From Entrophospora sp. SA101 (lineage: Eukaryota; Glomeromycota; Glomeromycetes; Entrophosporales; Entrophosporaceae): a stretch of 64,000 bases of DNA. Position 1 is the stretch's first letter; each line of letters starts with the position of its first letter. Under the pieces are notes generated by a model. The model saw nothing but the letters and a program-made list of their open reading frames with translations. It was not told the origin of the DNA and made no database searches. Location of the stretch: NCBI GenBank assembly GCA_958430865.1, contig CAUDNR010004136.1, positions 1-64,000 of the forward strand, written 5' to 3'. Shown one piece after another: positions 12,600 to 24,129 of the stretch. Made by a program: the position numbers and the translations under genes.

Positions 12600-13880
12600 T
12601 CAATCAAGGTCATTTCTTAGTTTCTTTAATTTCAATTTGTGCAGTTTGTTGAGTTTCCTGCTTCCTTAATTGCTCAACATCACTTTCAAGTCTTTGAACT
12701 TTATCTAATAATTCTTGCCTTTGCTTACTATGCCAAACTTTTGAAACTTCTAAGGCTTCCAAATGAGAACCAATTTCTTACTTAGCACTGGATAGTTGCT
12801 GTTTTAAGTCTTTATTTTGCTGTTCTAATCTACCAACATAACTCTGTGCCATTATTTCTGTTATTGTTGGAGTTTTAACTGGTTCATCTTTCCTTAAATC
12901 ACAGAAACAATCTATTCTGTTTCTCATAATTCGACCACAATCACTACAATGTGATAGAGTATCATCATCAAGAGCTTTTTTACACTCTATACAGATATAA
13001 GCAATATCATTGTAATTATTACTACTTCTATTGTAAGATACTATTTTGTAAGTAGCAGTCAGACTTCTTTCTCTTTCAAAAGGGCAGAAGTTACAATTCC
13101 ATTTATCCTCTCTCCTTAACTCGCTAACTTGGTATTCTAATTTCATACTATTTGTTCTTTTGTAAGATATAGGCATTAAATTTTTCTCTAGTTATTTCTT
13201 TTAATTGACTAGTTTTTTTCTTTAGTTTATTGGTTAGGAGTTTAAATTTATTTTCTTTCCTTGGTAAAACTGGCAGTTCTTGAAGTTGCTTGTCTGCTAA
13301 ATATTTTTGTCATGCCACAACATTTTCTAATAACTCTATTTTTCTCAAGCCTTTTCTAAGTTGTCATCTTTTTCTTTGCTTTGTCTTATTCTCCACTGTC
13401 TAGCCAATTCAAGAGCATCTAAATGACATTCAGATGTTTCCTCCTCTAATTCTAATGCTTCTTCTAACTCTTGTTTGGTTATCTCTAACTCAGCAACACT
13501 TTTTTCTAGAATAGCATTCTTTTCTTTTAGTTCTTGTTTTTCTTGATAAGTAAAACTAAAAATTTCTTCATAATTTTGTGCTTCTTTAGAAAAACTTTGA
13601 ACAATATGTTCAACAGTGAATTCACTGTTAAAAACAACTCTTCCAATTTCAATTCCATCCTTTTCTGGATAACTTACTCAACCATTGTTAGGTCAAGTGG
13701 ATCTTTCTAAAGTTCTTAAAGTTACACCAGTATATTCTGAACTCTCAGTAAGACTATGAACTGCATTTCAAATTCTTAGTTTAAGTTCTCTTCTTTATCA
13801 GCTAATTGTTTTTTAATGTTTTGATTTCTTCTAATGAGTTTTTATTTGCTTGTTGTTGTTCATTTATAATGTTTACCATG
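12600..13880 (-). pseudogene. Disrupted coiled-coil protein with a cysteine-rich module
   Basis: Reading the minus strand, one protein can be followed through several stops and frame changes from about 13880 to 12600. It has a Glu/Lys-rich coiled coil (EKSVAELEITKQELEEALEL) and then the open frame 13176-12778. That frame carries cysteine pairs CNFCP, CIECK, CSDC and CFC, compatible with two zinc ribbons, followed by another helical tail. I do not recognise the family. The number of breaks says it is dead, or spliced in a way I cannot see. Confidence 0.45.
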
Positions 13881-14013
13881 ATTTTTTGTTAATTATATTC
13901 TTCAATTTTTAATAAATACTTAATATCTTTTTTTTTATAAAAGCATTATTAAGTATATAATTATTTTATTAACATAATAATGAAGTAATAGAGAAAGTTT
14001 ATTTTTAAATTTT

Positions 14014-14511
14014 CTATTCATTGTCAGCATAAATTGGTTTTGGACAAGTAATATCTTTAAATTTGTCTCTGACAAATGGGCGAATATTATGATAAAGATA
14101 TTCTTGCCTTTTGTAATCCAAAAGAGGTGGTGTCAATACTAGAATAGATAAAGTTTTAATTTCTTCAAAAATATCTGTTTTCTTAGCTTTTAATAAATTG
14201 AATTTAGTAAAAGTTCCATTAGTCACTTCCTGAGTTTTGACTACACCAAGATTAGATGCTTCAAAAAGAAAATGTTGATACTTTTGTAAACCATTTAGTT
14301 TCTTAAAATAAATTCCCAAAATAGCTTTAATATCTAAGTATTGAAAGCCTTTTCCACCTTCATAACACTGAGCTTTATTTAATCCTGTTGGACTAGACTT
14401 TTTTATCACCTCAACCACATGGTCCAGACAATCTACTCTTGTTTTCCTATAGAGTTTTTTAATCAATCCAAAGCTACCATCACATTTGAATTTGGTATGT
14501 CCTGGAACCAT
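14014..14511 (-). pseudogene. Transposon-associated ORF with a PGHTKF...GLIKK motif
   Basis: Open for 165 residues from an ATG. The opening residues, MVPGHTKFKCDGSFGLIKK, resemble a C-terminal module I associate with repeated transposon-linked proteins of fungi and animals (DUF7869-like; recalled, not checked). It probably is the 3' part of a longer element whose upstream part is missing or lies across the adjacent minisatellite. It ends in DITCPKPIYADNE. Function unknown. Confidence 0.45.
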
Positions 14512-14559
14512 GAAATTTAATTCAATGCTTTTATAATAACCGTAAATTACTGGGTCTGA

Positions 14560-14820
14560 TTCATTTCGACGAAAATCATTTCGTCGACAGTCATTTCGTC
14601 AAAAGTCATTTCGTCAAAAGTTCATTTCGTCAAAAGTTCATTTCGTCAAAAGTTCATTTCGTCAAAAGTTCATTTCGTCGAAAATTCATTTCGTCGAAAA
14701 TTATTTTGTCGACAATCACTTTGTCGACAATCACTTCGTCGACAATCATTTCGTCGAAAGTTTATTTCGTCGAAAGTTCATTTCGTCGAAAATTATTTCG
14801 TTGATAGTTCATTTCTACAA
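14560..14820. repeat. TTTCGTC minisatellite
   Basis: About 15 tandem units of 15-18 bp built on CATTTCGTCRAAAGTT. Variants CGTCGACAATCA and CGTCAAAAGTT form homogeneous sub-blocks. Degenerate outliers with the same core occur again at about 15440-15480. It abuts the 5' end of the transposon-associated ORF. Confidence 0.9.
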
Positions 14821-15029
14821 CAATTCATGTTAATTTGCATGTAATTACAGTGTGTTTGAATTAATTGATGATAACAATTGTTTATTATGTTTATGTGGAT
14901 CAGAATGAATAGGTTTACTAACATATTAGTTTAATTATTGGATAATTTTGGTTTAAAAAGACAATAAATGTTTATTTATTTTATTAGTCGAAACTAATTA
15001 AAGATTTAGAAGAGAACGATCATGTGAGC

Positions 15030-15720
15030 TATGTTTTAACACAAAATTTTAATCCATGTAATCATTGATTTACCAATCAAAATCGTGAATTTGATAACGT
15101 AAAAAAATAAAAAAAAATAAATGAATTATTTAGAGTTAATAAAAATATTCGACAAATGGTTCAAATTTAAGAATTTGGAAGAAAGCATGCAACAAACCTT
15201 CAAATAGTCTAATAAATTAAATTGTACTACTCGAAGATGTATTTAAAGGGTTGGTTTTCGACTTGGTCGAAAAACAACTCTCTTTCTAACTCTTCTCTTG
15301 ACCATATCTCTCGACATAATCAAAAAAACCTTAATATAATGAATGTCTACGAAATGATTTTAACCCACGCAATTGTTGATCTACCAATCAAATCGTGAAT
15401 TTGATAACGTAAAAATAAACGTTAATATAAAACATTGATTCATTTTGTCAACAATCACTTCACCAATAGTTGTTTTGTTAACAAATGGTTCGAATTTAAG
15501 AAGTTGGAAGCAACCATTTGAAATAGTCTAATAAATTAAAATCGTACTACTCGAAAATGTATTTAAAGGGTTGGTTTTCGACTTGGTTGAAGAATAACTC
15601 TCTTCCTAACTCTTCTCTTGACCATATCTCTCGATATAATCAAAATAACCTTAATATAACGAATGCAAAATGATTGTAAACGCGACCAATTTAAGATATA
15701 CGATCAAGACAAAACATGAA
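15030..15720. repeat. Tandem duplication of a ~320-bp unit
   Basis: The block starting near 15035 (GATTTACCAATCAAAATCGTGAATTTGATAACG...) recurs near 15360 with the same order of sub-motifs. Both end in a conserved stretch, TTAAAGGGTTGGTTTTCGAC, then a run with CTAACTCTTCTCTTGACC. A third, partial copy lies at 18112-18330, beyond the inverted arrays, in the same orientation. The pair therefore frames the foldback-like structure with direct repeats. Confidence 0.8.
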
Positions 15721-15829
15721 CGACGTATGAAAAAATCAAACAAATTTATTTAACAAAACAAAATTTGTAAAAAAATTTTTTTTTTGTATGTAATAAAATT
15801 CCATTATTAACTATTAACAATCTAATTGT

Positions 15830-16570
15830 ATAGATCTTGACCGATCAAACCCGCCTATATAATTATTAAATAATTGATAAGCATTCATTTTGCAGACTTC
15901 ATAGATCTTGATTAACATTCATTTCGATCAAACCCGCCTATATAATTATTTGATAATTGATAATAATAAAACGTTAATTAAATACATTTTATCAAACAGC
16001 TTCATAGATCTCGACTACTTTAATACTTACTTCGATCAAACCCGCCTATATAATTATTGAATAATTGATAAGCATTCATTTTGCAGACTTCATAGATCTT
16101 AACTTTGACGCTTGCTTCGATCAAACCCGTCTATATAATTATTTGAATAATTGATAATAATAAAACGTTGATAAATATATTTTATCAAACAGCTTCGTAG
16201 ATCTCGACTACTTTAATACTTACTTCGATCAAACCCGCCTATATAATTATTGAATAATTGATAATAATAAAACGTTAATTAAATACATTTACAAACAGCT
16301 TCATAGATCTCGACTTTAAGACTTACTTTGATCAAACCCGCCTATAATAATAAACGTTCGTTTTGGAAACTTGATTTGCAAATAGATCTTGACTTTAACA
16401 CTTGCTTCGACCAGGCCCGCCTATATAATTATTTGAATAATTGATAAAGCGCTCATTAAATATATTATGCAACCAGATTCATAGATCTTGACTTTTAACA
16501 CTTATTTAGATACAAGCTATTCAATAATTGATCAGTATATTTTACAAACTTGCTTTGGCAGCTTCGTATG
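15830..16570. repeat. Minisatellite array, left arm of a foldback-like structure
   Basis: Eight or so units of 75-105 bp. Each holds CGATCAAACCCGCCTATATA, ATTATTGAATAATTGATAA, an AACGTT-like site and TAGATCT(T/C)GAC. The modules also occur, reverse-complemented, in the array at 16990-18030, so the two arrays are inverted relatives rather than one continuing array. Confidence 0.85.
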
Positions 16571-16599
16571 TTGTCATACATCTTGTATTTAACAGTCTA

Positions 16600-16920
16600 C
16601 TTTTGAATTTTTTTTTTAGATTACACAATAAAAATTTTGGAATAAATTTAATCCAATGAAATGGTTAGTATCCCATATTTTGCACAACTTGAAAAAAAGT
16701 TGATATATAAGTCATAGAATTGGTTTAATAGTATCGGTCAGGGAAAAGTCATGCAATGATGAAGTACCGTGTAAGACCATCCTGTGTCCGGCTCCCTTAG
16801 GTGCAATGCCTCACTTTGGACCGGCTGTAAAGTCCCGCGTGTTAAGGAGGTGGCACTGACGCGGGTGGCTCATGTTGGGTGTTGACCCCTCGTGACATGA
16901 CCCTCCTTTTTGTTAATTTT
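16600..16920. other. GC-richer core between inverted arrays (core 1)
   Basis: About 300 bp, clearly less AT-rich than its flanks, with no ORF. It recurs with high similarity at 34310-34640, also flanked by arrays. Potential hairpins: CCCGCGT (16834-16840) with ACGCGGG (16859-16865), and GGGT (16877-16880) with ACCC (16885-16888). It could be the functional centre of a mobile or structured-RNA element; unproven. Confidence 0.6.
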
Positions 16921-16989
16921 TATTATTTATTTTATTTAGTTAAGGAAACATTTTTAAAAAATTAAAAAAAGATAAATTTCGCTAATTGG

Positions 16990-18030
16990 TTACATTTGTA
17001 ATATATGAAGATCCATCAAGGACAAGATCTATGAATGAAATATTCTAATGAACATTTTATTAATTATTCAAGAGTTGGTATAAGAGTAATCGAAGTAAGT
17101 TATAAGGACAAGATCTATGAATGAAATATTCTAACGAACGTTTTATTAATTATTCAAATATTTAATAGTTTATGTAGGAGTAATCGAAGTAAGCTTTAAG
17201 GAAAAGATCTATGAATGAAATACTCTAACGAACGTTTTATCAATTATTCAAGAGTTGGTATAAGAGTAATCAAAGTAAGTTTTAAGGACAAGATCTATTC
17301 TAACAAACGTTTTATCAATTATTCAAGAGTTGGTATAAGAGTAATCGAAGTAAGTTATAAGGACAAGATCTATGAATAAAATATTCTAATGAACGTTTTA
17401 TTAATTATTCAAATATTTAATAGTCTATGTAGGAGTAATCGAAGTAAGCTTTAAGGACAAGATCTATGAATGAAACATTCTAACGAACGTTTTATCAATT
17501 ATTCAAGAGTTTGTATAGGAGTGATCGAAGTAAGTTATAAGGACAAGATCTATGAATAAAATATTCTAACGAACGTTTTATTAATTATTCAAATATTTAA
17601 TAGTTTATGTAGGAATAATCGAAGTAAGTTTTAAGGACAAGATCTATGAATGAAATACTCTAACGAACATTTTATCAATTATTCAAGAGTTGGTATAGGA
17701 GTAATCGAAGTAAGTTATAAGGACAAGATCTATGAATAAAATATTCTAACGAACGTTTTATTAATTATTCAATGGCTTATGTAGGAGTAATCGAAGTAAG
17801 TTTTAAGGACAAGATCTATGAATGAAATATTCTAACGAACGTTTTATTAATTATTCAAGAGTTGGTATAAGAGTAATCGAAGTAAGTTTTAAGGACAAGA
17901 TCTATGAATGAAATATTCTAACGAACGTTTATCAACTATTTAATAGTTTGTGTAGGAGTAATCGAAGTAAGCTGATCTATGAACAAAATATACTAACGAA
18001 GGTTTTATCAATCATTCAATAGTTTATACA
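16990..18030. repeat. Minisatellite array, right arm of a foldback-like structure
   Basis: About 12 units of 77-95 bp with the modules AGGACAAGATCTATGAAT, CTAACGAACGTTTTAT, AATTATTCAA, a GGTATAAGAG or GTGTAGGAG variant, and TAATCGAAGTAAG. Read on the minus strand these are the same modules as the left arm. Adjacent units are almost identical, so the array is young or homogenised. Confidence 0.88.
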
Positions 18031-18111
18031 AATTTAATAACATCACTATAATCATTTACATATGTATATAGGAAGGAATAAATGTACTTGACGATCTAAA
18101 CAAAATGTCGA

Positions 18112-18330
18112 AGAAATTAGTTTAATAAATTAAATTGTGCTACTTGAAGATATATTTAAAGGGTTGGTTTTCGACTTGGTCAAAGGACAACTCTCTTTCT
18201 AACTCTTCTCTTGACCATATCTCTCGATATAACTTCGAAACTACCTTGATATAACACGAAATGATTGTTGATGAAGTAAACGTGACCAATTTAAGAGACA
18301 AATTTATTTAATAAAACAAAAAATGATTTT
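18112..18330. repeat. Third copy of the 15-kb repeat unit
   Basis: Matches the ends of both tandem units at 15.2-15.7 kb, including TTAAAGGGTTGGTTTTCGAC and the GACCATATCTCTCGATATAA segment, in direct orientation. It runs on to a shared GACCAATTTAAGA and a poly-A/T-rich tail. With the left copies it brackets the inverted arrays. Confidence 0.75.
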
Positions 18331-18669
18331 TTTGAATGTTCTAGTAAATTTTCCATTGTTGTCATATCATCCCGTTGTTGGTTCAACATTACTCAAAGTT
18401 TAATTTAGTCGTTTTCTTACGTTAAATATCGCATTATGAAATAATTAATAATTAATAAATATGACAAAACGTAACACGAATACAAATACAAATAATTCAT
18501 ACGAATAATTAATAAAATCTGGTAACAATAGTATTGATCGGAATATTTTATAATAGTAGATAACTAAATCAGTAGAAAATAAAGAATTGGATTATTCGTA
18601 ATAATAATGTCTTTTATTTTTAAAAAAAAATACAATTAATAATGTACAGTATTTAATAAAATAATAATA
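18331..18669. other. Gene-free region downstream of the MULE ORF
   Basis: AT-rich, no ORF, no recognisable repeat apart from A/T tracts. It presumably includes the 3' end of the MULE, but no terminal inverted repeat could be assigned. Confidence 0.4.
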
Positions 18670-20104
18670 CTAAAATGAAATGCTATGAGCCATTCCCCGA
18701 AGAAAGTCCATAAGTGTTCTATTATCACGGTCATTGAACACTATCCGAATTCGTGCTTCACGTTCACGGTCCTGTTTTTTTTGTAAAGGCCGTGGTATTC
18801 CTCGTAAAATCGATTCTACATCAAGCTCAACTCGATTTTGTTCTTTCTGCAATTCCTTTATGATTTTGTAAACACCTAAATGTGCAGTACCTACTAAGGC
18901 ACTCCATCTTCGATGCCAAGCCTCTACAGAATTTTGAGTTCGTGGAAATGCATGATCGATATTATCAACGACTGACCAGAAGTCAGGTGGAAATAATGGT
19001 GTTGCACGAATTACATTCCCATTTCTTAATGTGCGTCTTGCTCTACCATGCACATAGTACTCTTCAAACCATCCTACGATTTCGTTAGCCTCTTGAGGAA
19101 TATGATCCTTTAATTCATCAAATGCTGCGGGAATGTCATCAGGAGGCAGGAAAGCAAGTGCAGGAATGTCTCTAATTTTTAAACTGAAATTTTCGTCAGT
19201 TCCATATTGAACACTAAGTCCAGAACTTTGTACTTTCCGGTAAATGCTCTGAGCCAAATGAAATAAACATCCCTTGTTTTGAACACCTTCAAATTCTCTA
19301 CGAGCAGCATTGATGGCTGCTCGTTCGAAATCAGTCAAAATAAATTGTGGCCGGAGAAGAACACCATTTTCATCACCAAAATCAACCAATCCCTGAAACA
19401 AACCCCTATAACATTCTTCCGATTTTCTGGACATTAATGCATAGACAAGTGGCACGATTTGTGAATTTTCCTCTGTACCAACACGTCCATGAATTGAATA
19501 TAATTGTCTAAATATATTTGGAACTGTTTTAAATGTCCCATCCATAATCCAGAAAGGGGATTGTTCCAGATATTGGACATTAGCAATGGTTGTAAAGAGC
19601 AATATTCTATCTTCATCCAGGAGAATATCTTTAACCAAAAAGTCTGATCCACTTAGAGTCTTTGTCAAATCTTCAGGAACAGTAAGTTCATTTAAAGATT
19701 CTGGTAAGATCAGAACTCCTAACTCGATTAATTGTTTGACGAAGTGCATCACGAGATGGAAGGTATAAATATGCTTCGTGAGAGATACTAGCAGTTGTGG
19801 TTTGAATAATTTGTGCAGGTGGTTCATTAGTCTCTTTTCCTCTCTCTTTTAAAGTATTGACAGTTCTTATAACATTGAATCGGCTTGCCTCCGCAGCATG
19901 ATTATGATCTGTAACTTTTTGGAGACGATGTTGTCCTTCGACAAACTTGGTAACTGCTCGGCCTTTACATTGTAGTGCATCACGTTTTTCACAACGCCAG
20001 TAATAAGAATTGTTATTGTTTTTATCTTTGCACATAATAAAACCATGAACATTAATTTTGTCTTTGCCACGATTAGAAGAAACGATTTCACAAACAGTAT
20101 TCAT
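18670..20104 (-). pseudogene. MULE transposase with FLYWCH zinc finger, frameshifted
   Basis: The first frame (20104 down to about 19708) starts at an ATG and holds a FLYWCH-type DNA-binding domain with WRCEKRDALQCKGRA and a DHNH histidine pair. The second frame (about 19708 down to 18670) holds the MULE catalytic core: first Asp in FWIMDGTFK, second in FILTDFERAAIN, and a candidate Glu in SVEAWHRRW, with CLFHLAQSIYRK between. The frames overlap and differ by one base; a shift around 19704-19708 (CTTACC on the coding strand) joins them smoothly. It is most likely an inactivated copy, although a programmed +1 shift cannot be excluded. I could not see terminal inverted repeats. Confidence 0.85.
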
Positions 20105-20275
20105 TTTTAAAAAAGGTAGTAAATAAGGTAGTAAATATGTGATGATAAAGTTATTATTTATGATAGTTATTATTTATGATTTACTTATGATAAGGTTATT
20201 ATTTATGATTATGATAAAGTTATTATCAAATTAATTAAGAAAATTTTATTCTGATGTCTTTGCAAATTATAGTTG

Positions 20276-20640
20276 TATTTATAATGAAAAAATTGTCATG
20301 TAGACAACAAGTAAACCATACTCTTTCTGAGTATCAAGCGAGTGGTAACAATAATCAATTGTTGATTTTAAAAATTTTTAAACCCATCTTTGTACAAAGT
20401 GGGTTTTCGCCAAATTCCTTTATATTGCAAATTAAAGATGCGCAAAAATTTAGAAATTAAAATTGTTATGTAGACAACAAGTAAACCATACTCTTTCCGA
20501 GTATCAAGCGATTGGTAACAATAATTAATTGTTGATTTTAAAATTTTTTAAACCCATCTTTGTACAAAGTGGGTTTTTGCCAAATTCCTTATATTACAAA
20601 TTAAAAATGTGCAAAAATTTTAGAAATTAAAAATGACCCG
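20276..20640. repeat. Two tandem ~185-bp units with an internal palindrome
   Basis: The units at about 20276-20462 and 20463-20640 are near-identical and begin with (C/T)ATGTAGACAACAAGTAAACC. Each contains the near-perfect palindrome AACCCATCTTTGTACAAAG(T)GGGTT. They lie just upstream of the MULE ORF and could belong to its 5' end or to an unrelated short element. Confidence 0.75.
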
Positions 20641-23205
20641 AAGCTTATTTTGAAAAAAAAACTTGATGTACAACAAACAAACACACATTTCTAATTGTTT
20701 AAATAAAATCAGATATATTGTGTACTCTTTCGATTGGTAACAATAACCAATTTGATTTTAAAATTAAATACTAACCAAAATTATCAAATAAATAATGCAT
20801 GTAACAAAAAAAAATTTATTATTATTGTTTTTTAAAAAATAGAGCATGCATAATTACGATGCTAGCCAAAAATTGACAAAATTTTTATTTATTTATTTAA
20901 CACGATATTATTATTATACTTTTGTAATTAAAGTACAAAAAAATTCGTCTGATGGCTTGGTTTCTGGTCTAATATACCTACCTCTGTATAAAAAATGTTG
21001 AAAAACCCAAATCGACAAAATAGTTTGAATTTTGAGAAACAGTTTGGGCTAGAAACCTTACTTGATTGTCAGACCCATGTAATCATACGATTTTAATAAT
21101 ATCAAAAACTAATTTTCGATTTAATGATTTAGCGTAACCATTTAATTTATTTATTATTAGTATAATTTACATTATACATTCCTGATTGAATTTGGCAAGT
21201 ATACGAATGACTCAAATTTATGTATCATGAAAGAAATATTACCAATTTGTTTGATCCACACACTCTACTAAAAAACAATAATTATTATCAATACTAAAAT
21301 ATTCAATGTCGATATTGTTGCCATCACTATCATCACCTCATTTATCATTAGTACGATACATAAGCTGACGAAATAATTTTCGACAAAGTAAACGGGACCG
21401 CATCGGACCTACCTAATAGCAAGAACAAAACGCGCATCAAAAACGTAATGAGTACATACGAGAGCATTGCTTGTTACACGCTATCGCAAAGAAAAACAAG
21501 CCTTGTTTTGAGAACAAAATTTCGACTTGATAAACCCATATTAAATAAAACCTAAAAACCATTCGCTGGTAAAGGCTTATTTAGCCTGATCCATTCAATT
21601 TATCAATTATTTTGCTCTCCCACATAATAACGGTTATAATAATAACAATAACAACAATAACAGTAATAATTGTCATTAACATCAATAAACACGAATCAAT
21701 AAATATTAAATACATTTCAAAATTTGCTTTATTACTCATAGTATCATTATATTTGTTACAAATTCATGTTTCTCGGGATTATGAAATATTATAAAAACCT
21801 ACCAATGACGGCTACCAGCCACTAACAACCCGATTCTTTTCGATAAACTGGAAGAACATCAAAGAAACCAGTAATAAGAAAAGAAAACGGATAATCGAAC
21901 AAAAATTTGGAACCAGAAGAAAGGGAAGATTTAAAAATTCATAAATTAATGTTAGGATCATCCGATGATCAAAGAAATGGGTATTAAAAGGAATTCAAAA
22001 GGGTATCGGTCCACAGTTCTACTTTTACTGAGAGAAAAGAGAGACTGACAAGAGAAAAGCAAGGAAGGATCAACTCTAGGCCAAGAGGATTGAAAGAAAT
22101 ACAAAAACAAAATTTATATAAAAAGAAACGATGAAAAATGTGAACGATATAACAATAAAACATAACAATAAAACATATAACAATAAAACAATGTAAAAAC
22201 CTAGCGAATTTCCAAGAAAAGCCCATAGAAAATTTTACTTTAAACCGAAAGGAAATTAACAAAAGAAGTTCCAACTAAAAAAATAAGTACATAAAAATGT
22301 TAATAAAATGAAAATAAAGAAAATGACAACAATATAATAATAAAATAACCCCGAGAACATTTCAAAATTAAAGAAAAGAAGGAAATAATTGATAACAACA
22401 AATTTCATGAGAAAAAAAACAAAAAAAAAAATATCAAAAAAATAAATATCATATGTATATATATTAATAAAATGGTACTTTCTAGAAAGATCTGCTTTTT
22501 TTTAATATATCTCTATATGGATACAGTCGGAACTAACTTGTTAAGACGATATTTGATAAAACGAATTTATCAGGTAGTAGTAGGTCCTGGCAAAAATAAA
22601 CAAACTTATTTTCAATAATCATGTGATACAAGTTTAATAATAAGAATATATTTGAATTAAAGAAAAAAAATTATTTCTGCCAGTAATACGTCGGACCTAC
22701 CTAACAACAAGAACTTATTTTGCCAGATAATGATCAAAAACAATGAGATATCTGATAATAAAGTATATTTTTACAGATTTACTGTACAGGAGTTTGGCCT
22801 TTGTAGATCTTGCTAAATATCATTATATTATATTACAGTCTGATGGCTCAGAAACAAAGAAACATTCTTTAGTACAAGATGAAGAATTGATCAATTAAGA
22901 GAAGACAATGGATGTGGATCACCCTAGTGTTGTAAGTGAGCACTGCTCCGAAGAAGATTTACATAATTGATTACAAATTGATCATTCAATTGCCTTAACA
23001 CCCTTATCTAATACCTTTAGGATGTAAAATCAGTAATTAAAAATAAATATGTGTTAAAGTGGAATTTTGAAGAAGATGTGAGGCCTGCAAGAGTGGTATA
23101 TGTCGTATTTTTTTCTAATTTTTTTTATTAAATTAGTAACTATATAGAACGTATATGTAGAAAAATTTTAATTGTCTATAAATGCGATCTTAATTATAAA
23201 TTATT
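20641..23205. other. Long gene-free region with scattered relics
   Basis: No supported gene. The motif CGGACCTACCTAA followed by (T/C)A(A/G)CAAGAAC occurs near 21413 and 22692, suggesting a worn repeat family. Near 22900-23100 a short protein-like stretch (MDVDHPSVVSEHCSEEDLHN, then a stop and further open codons) may be a dead exon. Frames at 21612-21794 and 21984-22274 lack support. Confidence 0.45.
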
Positions 23206-23207
23206 TA

Positions 23208-23395
23208 CACTGGCCGAAATTCCAAAATTTGCATTCATATTCAAATTTTCCTAGTCGTTCCAAAAATATCAAAATTTACATGCATATTCATCAAAACCTT
23301 AATCTATATTTTGATAAAATTGTATGCATAGTTATTATGCGAGTTTTTACATATTTAGTAGAAATAGGCCTCCAAATACTTTTTTCCAAGGAGTG
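23208..23395. mobile_element. Possible Tc1/mariner-type MITE
   Basis: A 188-bp segment starting CACTGGCCGAAATTCC and ending so that its reverse strand starts CACTCCTTGGAAAAAA, flanked by TA on both sides (23206-23207 and 23396-23397). Terminal similarity is limited to the first bases, so this is tentative. No coding capacity. Confidence 0.35.
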
Positions 23396-23551
23396 TATAT
23401 TAACTTTCTGACTCTACTCTCAAGCAAGGCTCTGAATTATTAATTTAATTACTCGGTTGATTAATTAACTGATATTATTTTCTTGTGTAAAGTCATTTAA
23501 ACCATTGTAATTGAGTTAATTGAGTCGCACCTAATTTTCGCCTCATATTTG

Positions 23552-24018
23552 TTAAATTAGACATTTCTTTAAATGTGAACTATTCGATCTTTTTTGTTTG
23601 GAAAACATTTTTTCTTCTCCTAGTTCTTCAACATATGTTTTACAAAGGGGACATTTAAATAAATGAGCGGACGCGTCCGCATGACAAATTGTTATGCAGA
23701 CATTTTGGACATTGTCCGGGACATGTTCGTGCCCACTCGATATTAGGTGGACATGTCCCGTGTACAACTGATGATTATAATAACAATTCATCCAAATGCT
23801 ATTTGCACCAGTATACCATTGGAATCCACACAATTTATCAATGTCAATATTATTGATTTTAATGGACTTTTCTGCTGCGCAATCCATGTATGCAGTTGGA
23901 ATATTGTAACGCTATTGGAATGTTCCAATGTGGTTGGTTCCAATGTAGATGCCAATTGAAATTTGTTGGAAATGTTCCAATGGAAATTATCGGAACCATA
24001 AATGGCACGGCGCTGCAC
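23552..24018 (-). other. Uncertain ORF with a Cys/His tail
   Basis: Two overlapping minus-strand frames. The 111-codon frame at 23552-23887 ends in CHADASAHLFKCPLCKTYVEEL, which looks like the second half of a RING-like zinc module, but the first half is absent. The DNA here is built from short imperfect repeats (GGACAT at 23690-23760, GGAACATTCC-like at 23900-23960), so the frame may be accidental. Confidence 0.25.
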
Positions 24019-24129
24019 AATTTATTATTTAATATTGATAATCATTGCCTTTTAAAATAATAATAATTACAAAATTTAATCTTATTACTGTATTATACTT
24101 ATTAAGCTATATATTATCTGTGGTTGTTG

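Noticed and set aside
16990..18030. Regular repeats with spacers might suggest a CRISPR array
   Set aside because: The units are contiguous 77-95-bp minisatellites without unique spacers, and the genome is eukaryotic.
20360..20410. TTTGTACAAAGTGGG resembles a cloning-vector recombination site
   Set aside because: Only the palindromic core matches; it occurs twice inside native repeat units in different contexts, and no vector sequence is nearby.
21984..22274. 96-codon minus-strand hydrophobic frame
   Set aside because: A/T-driven Phe/Ile/Cys composition, no domain, and no neighbouring exons.
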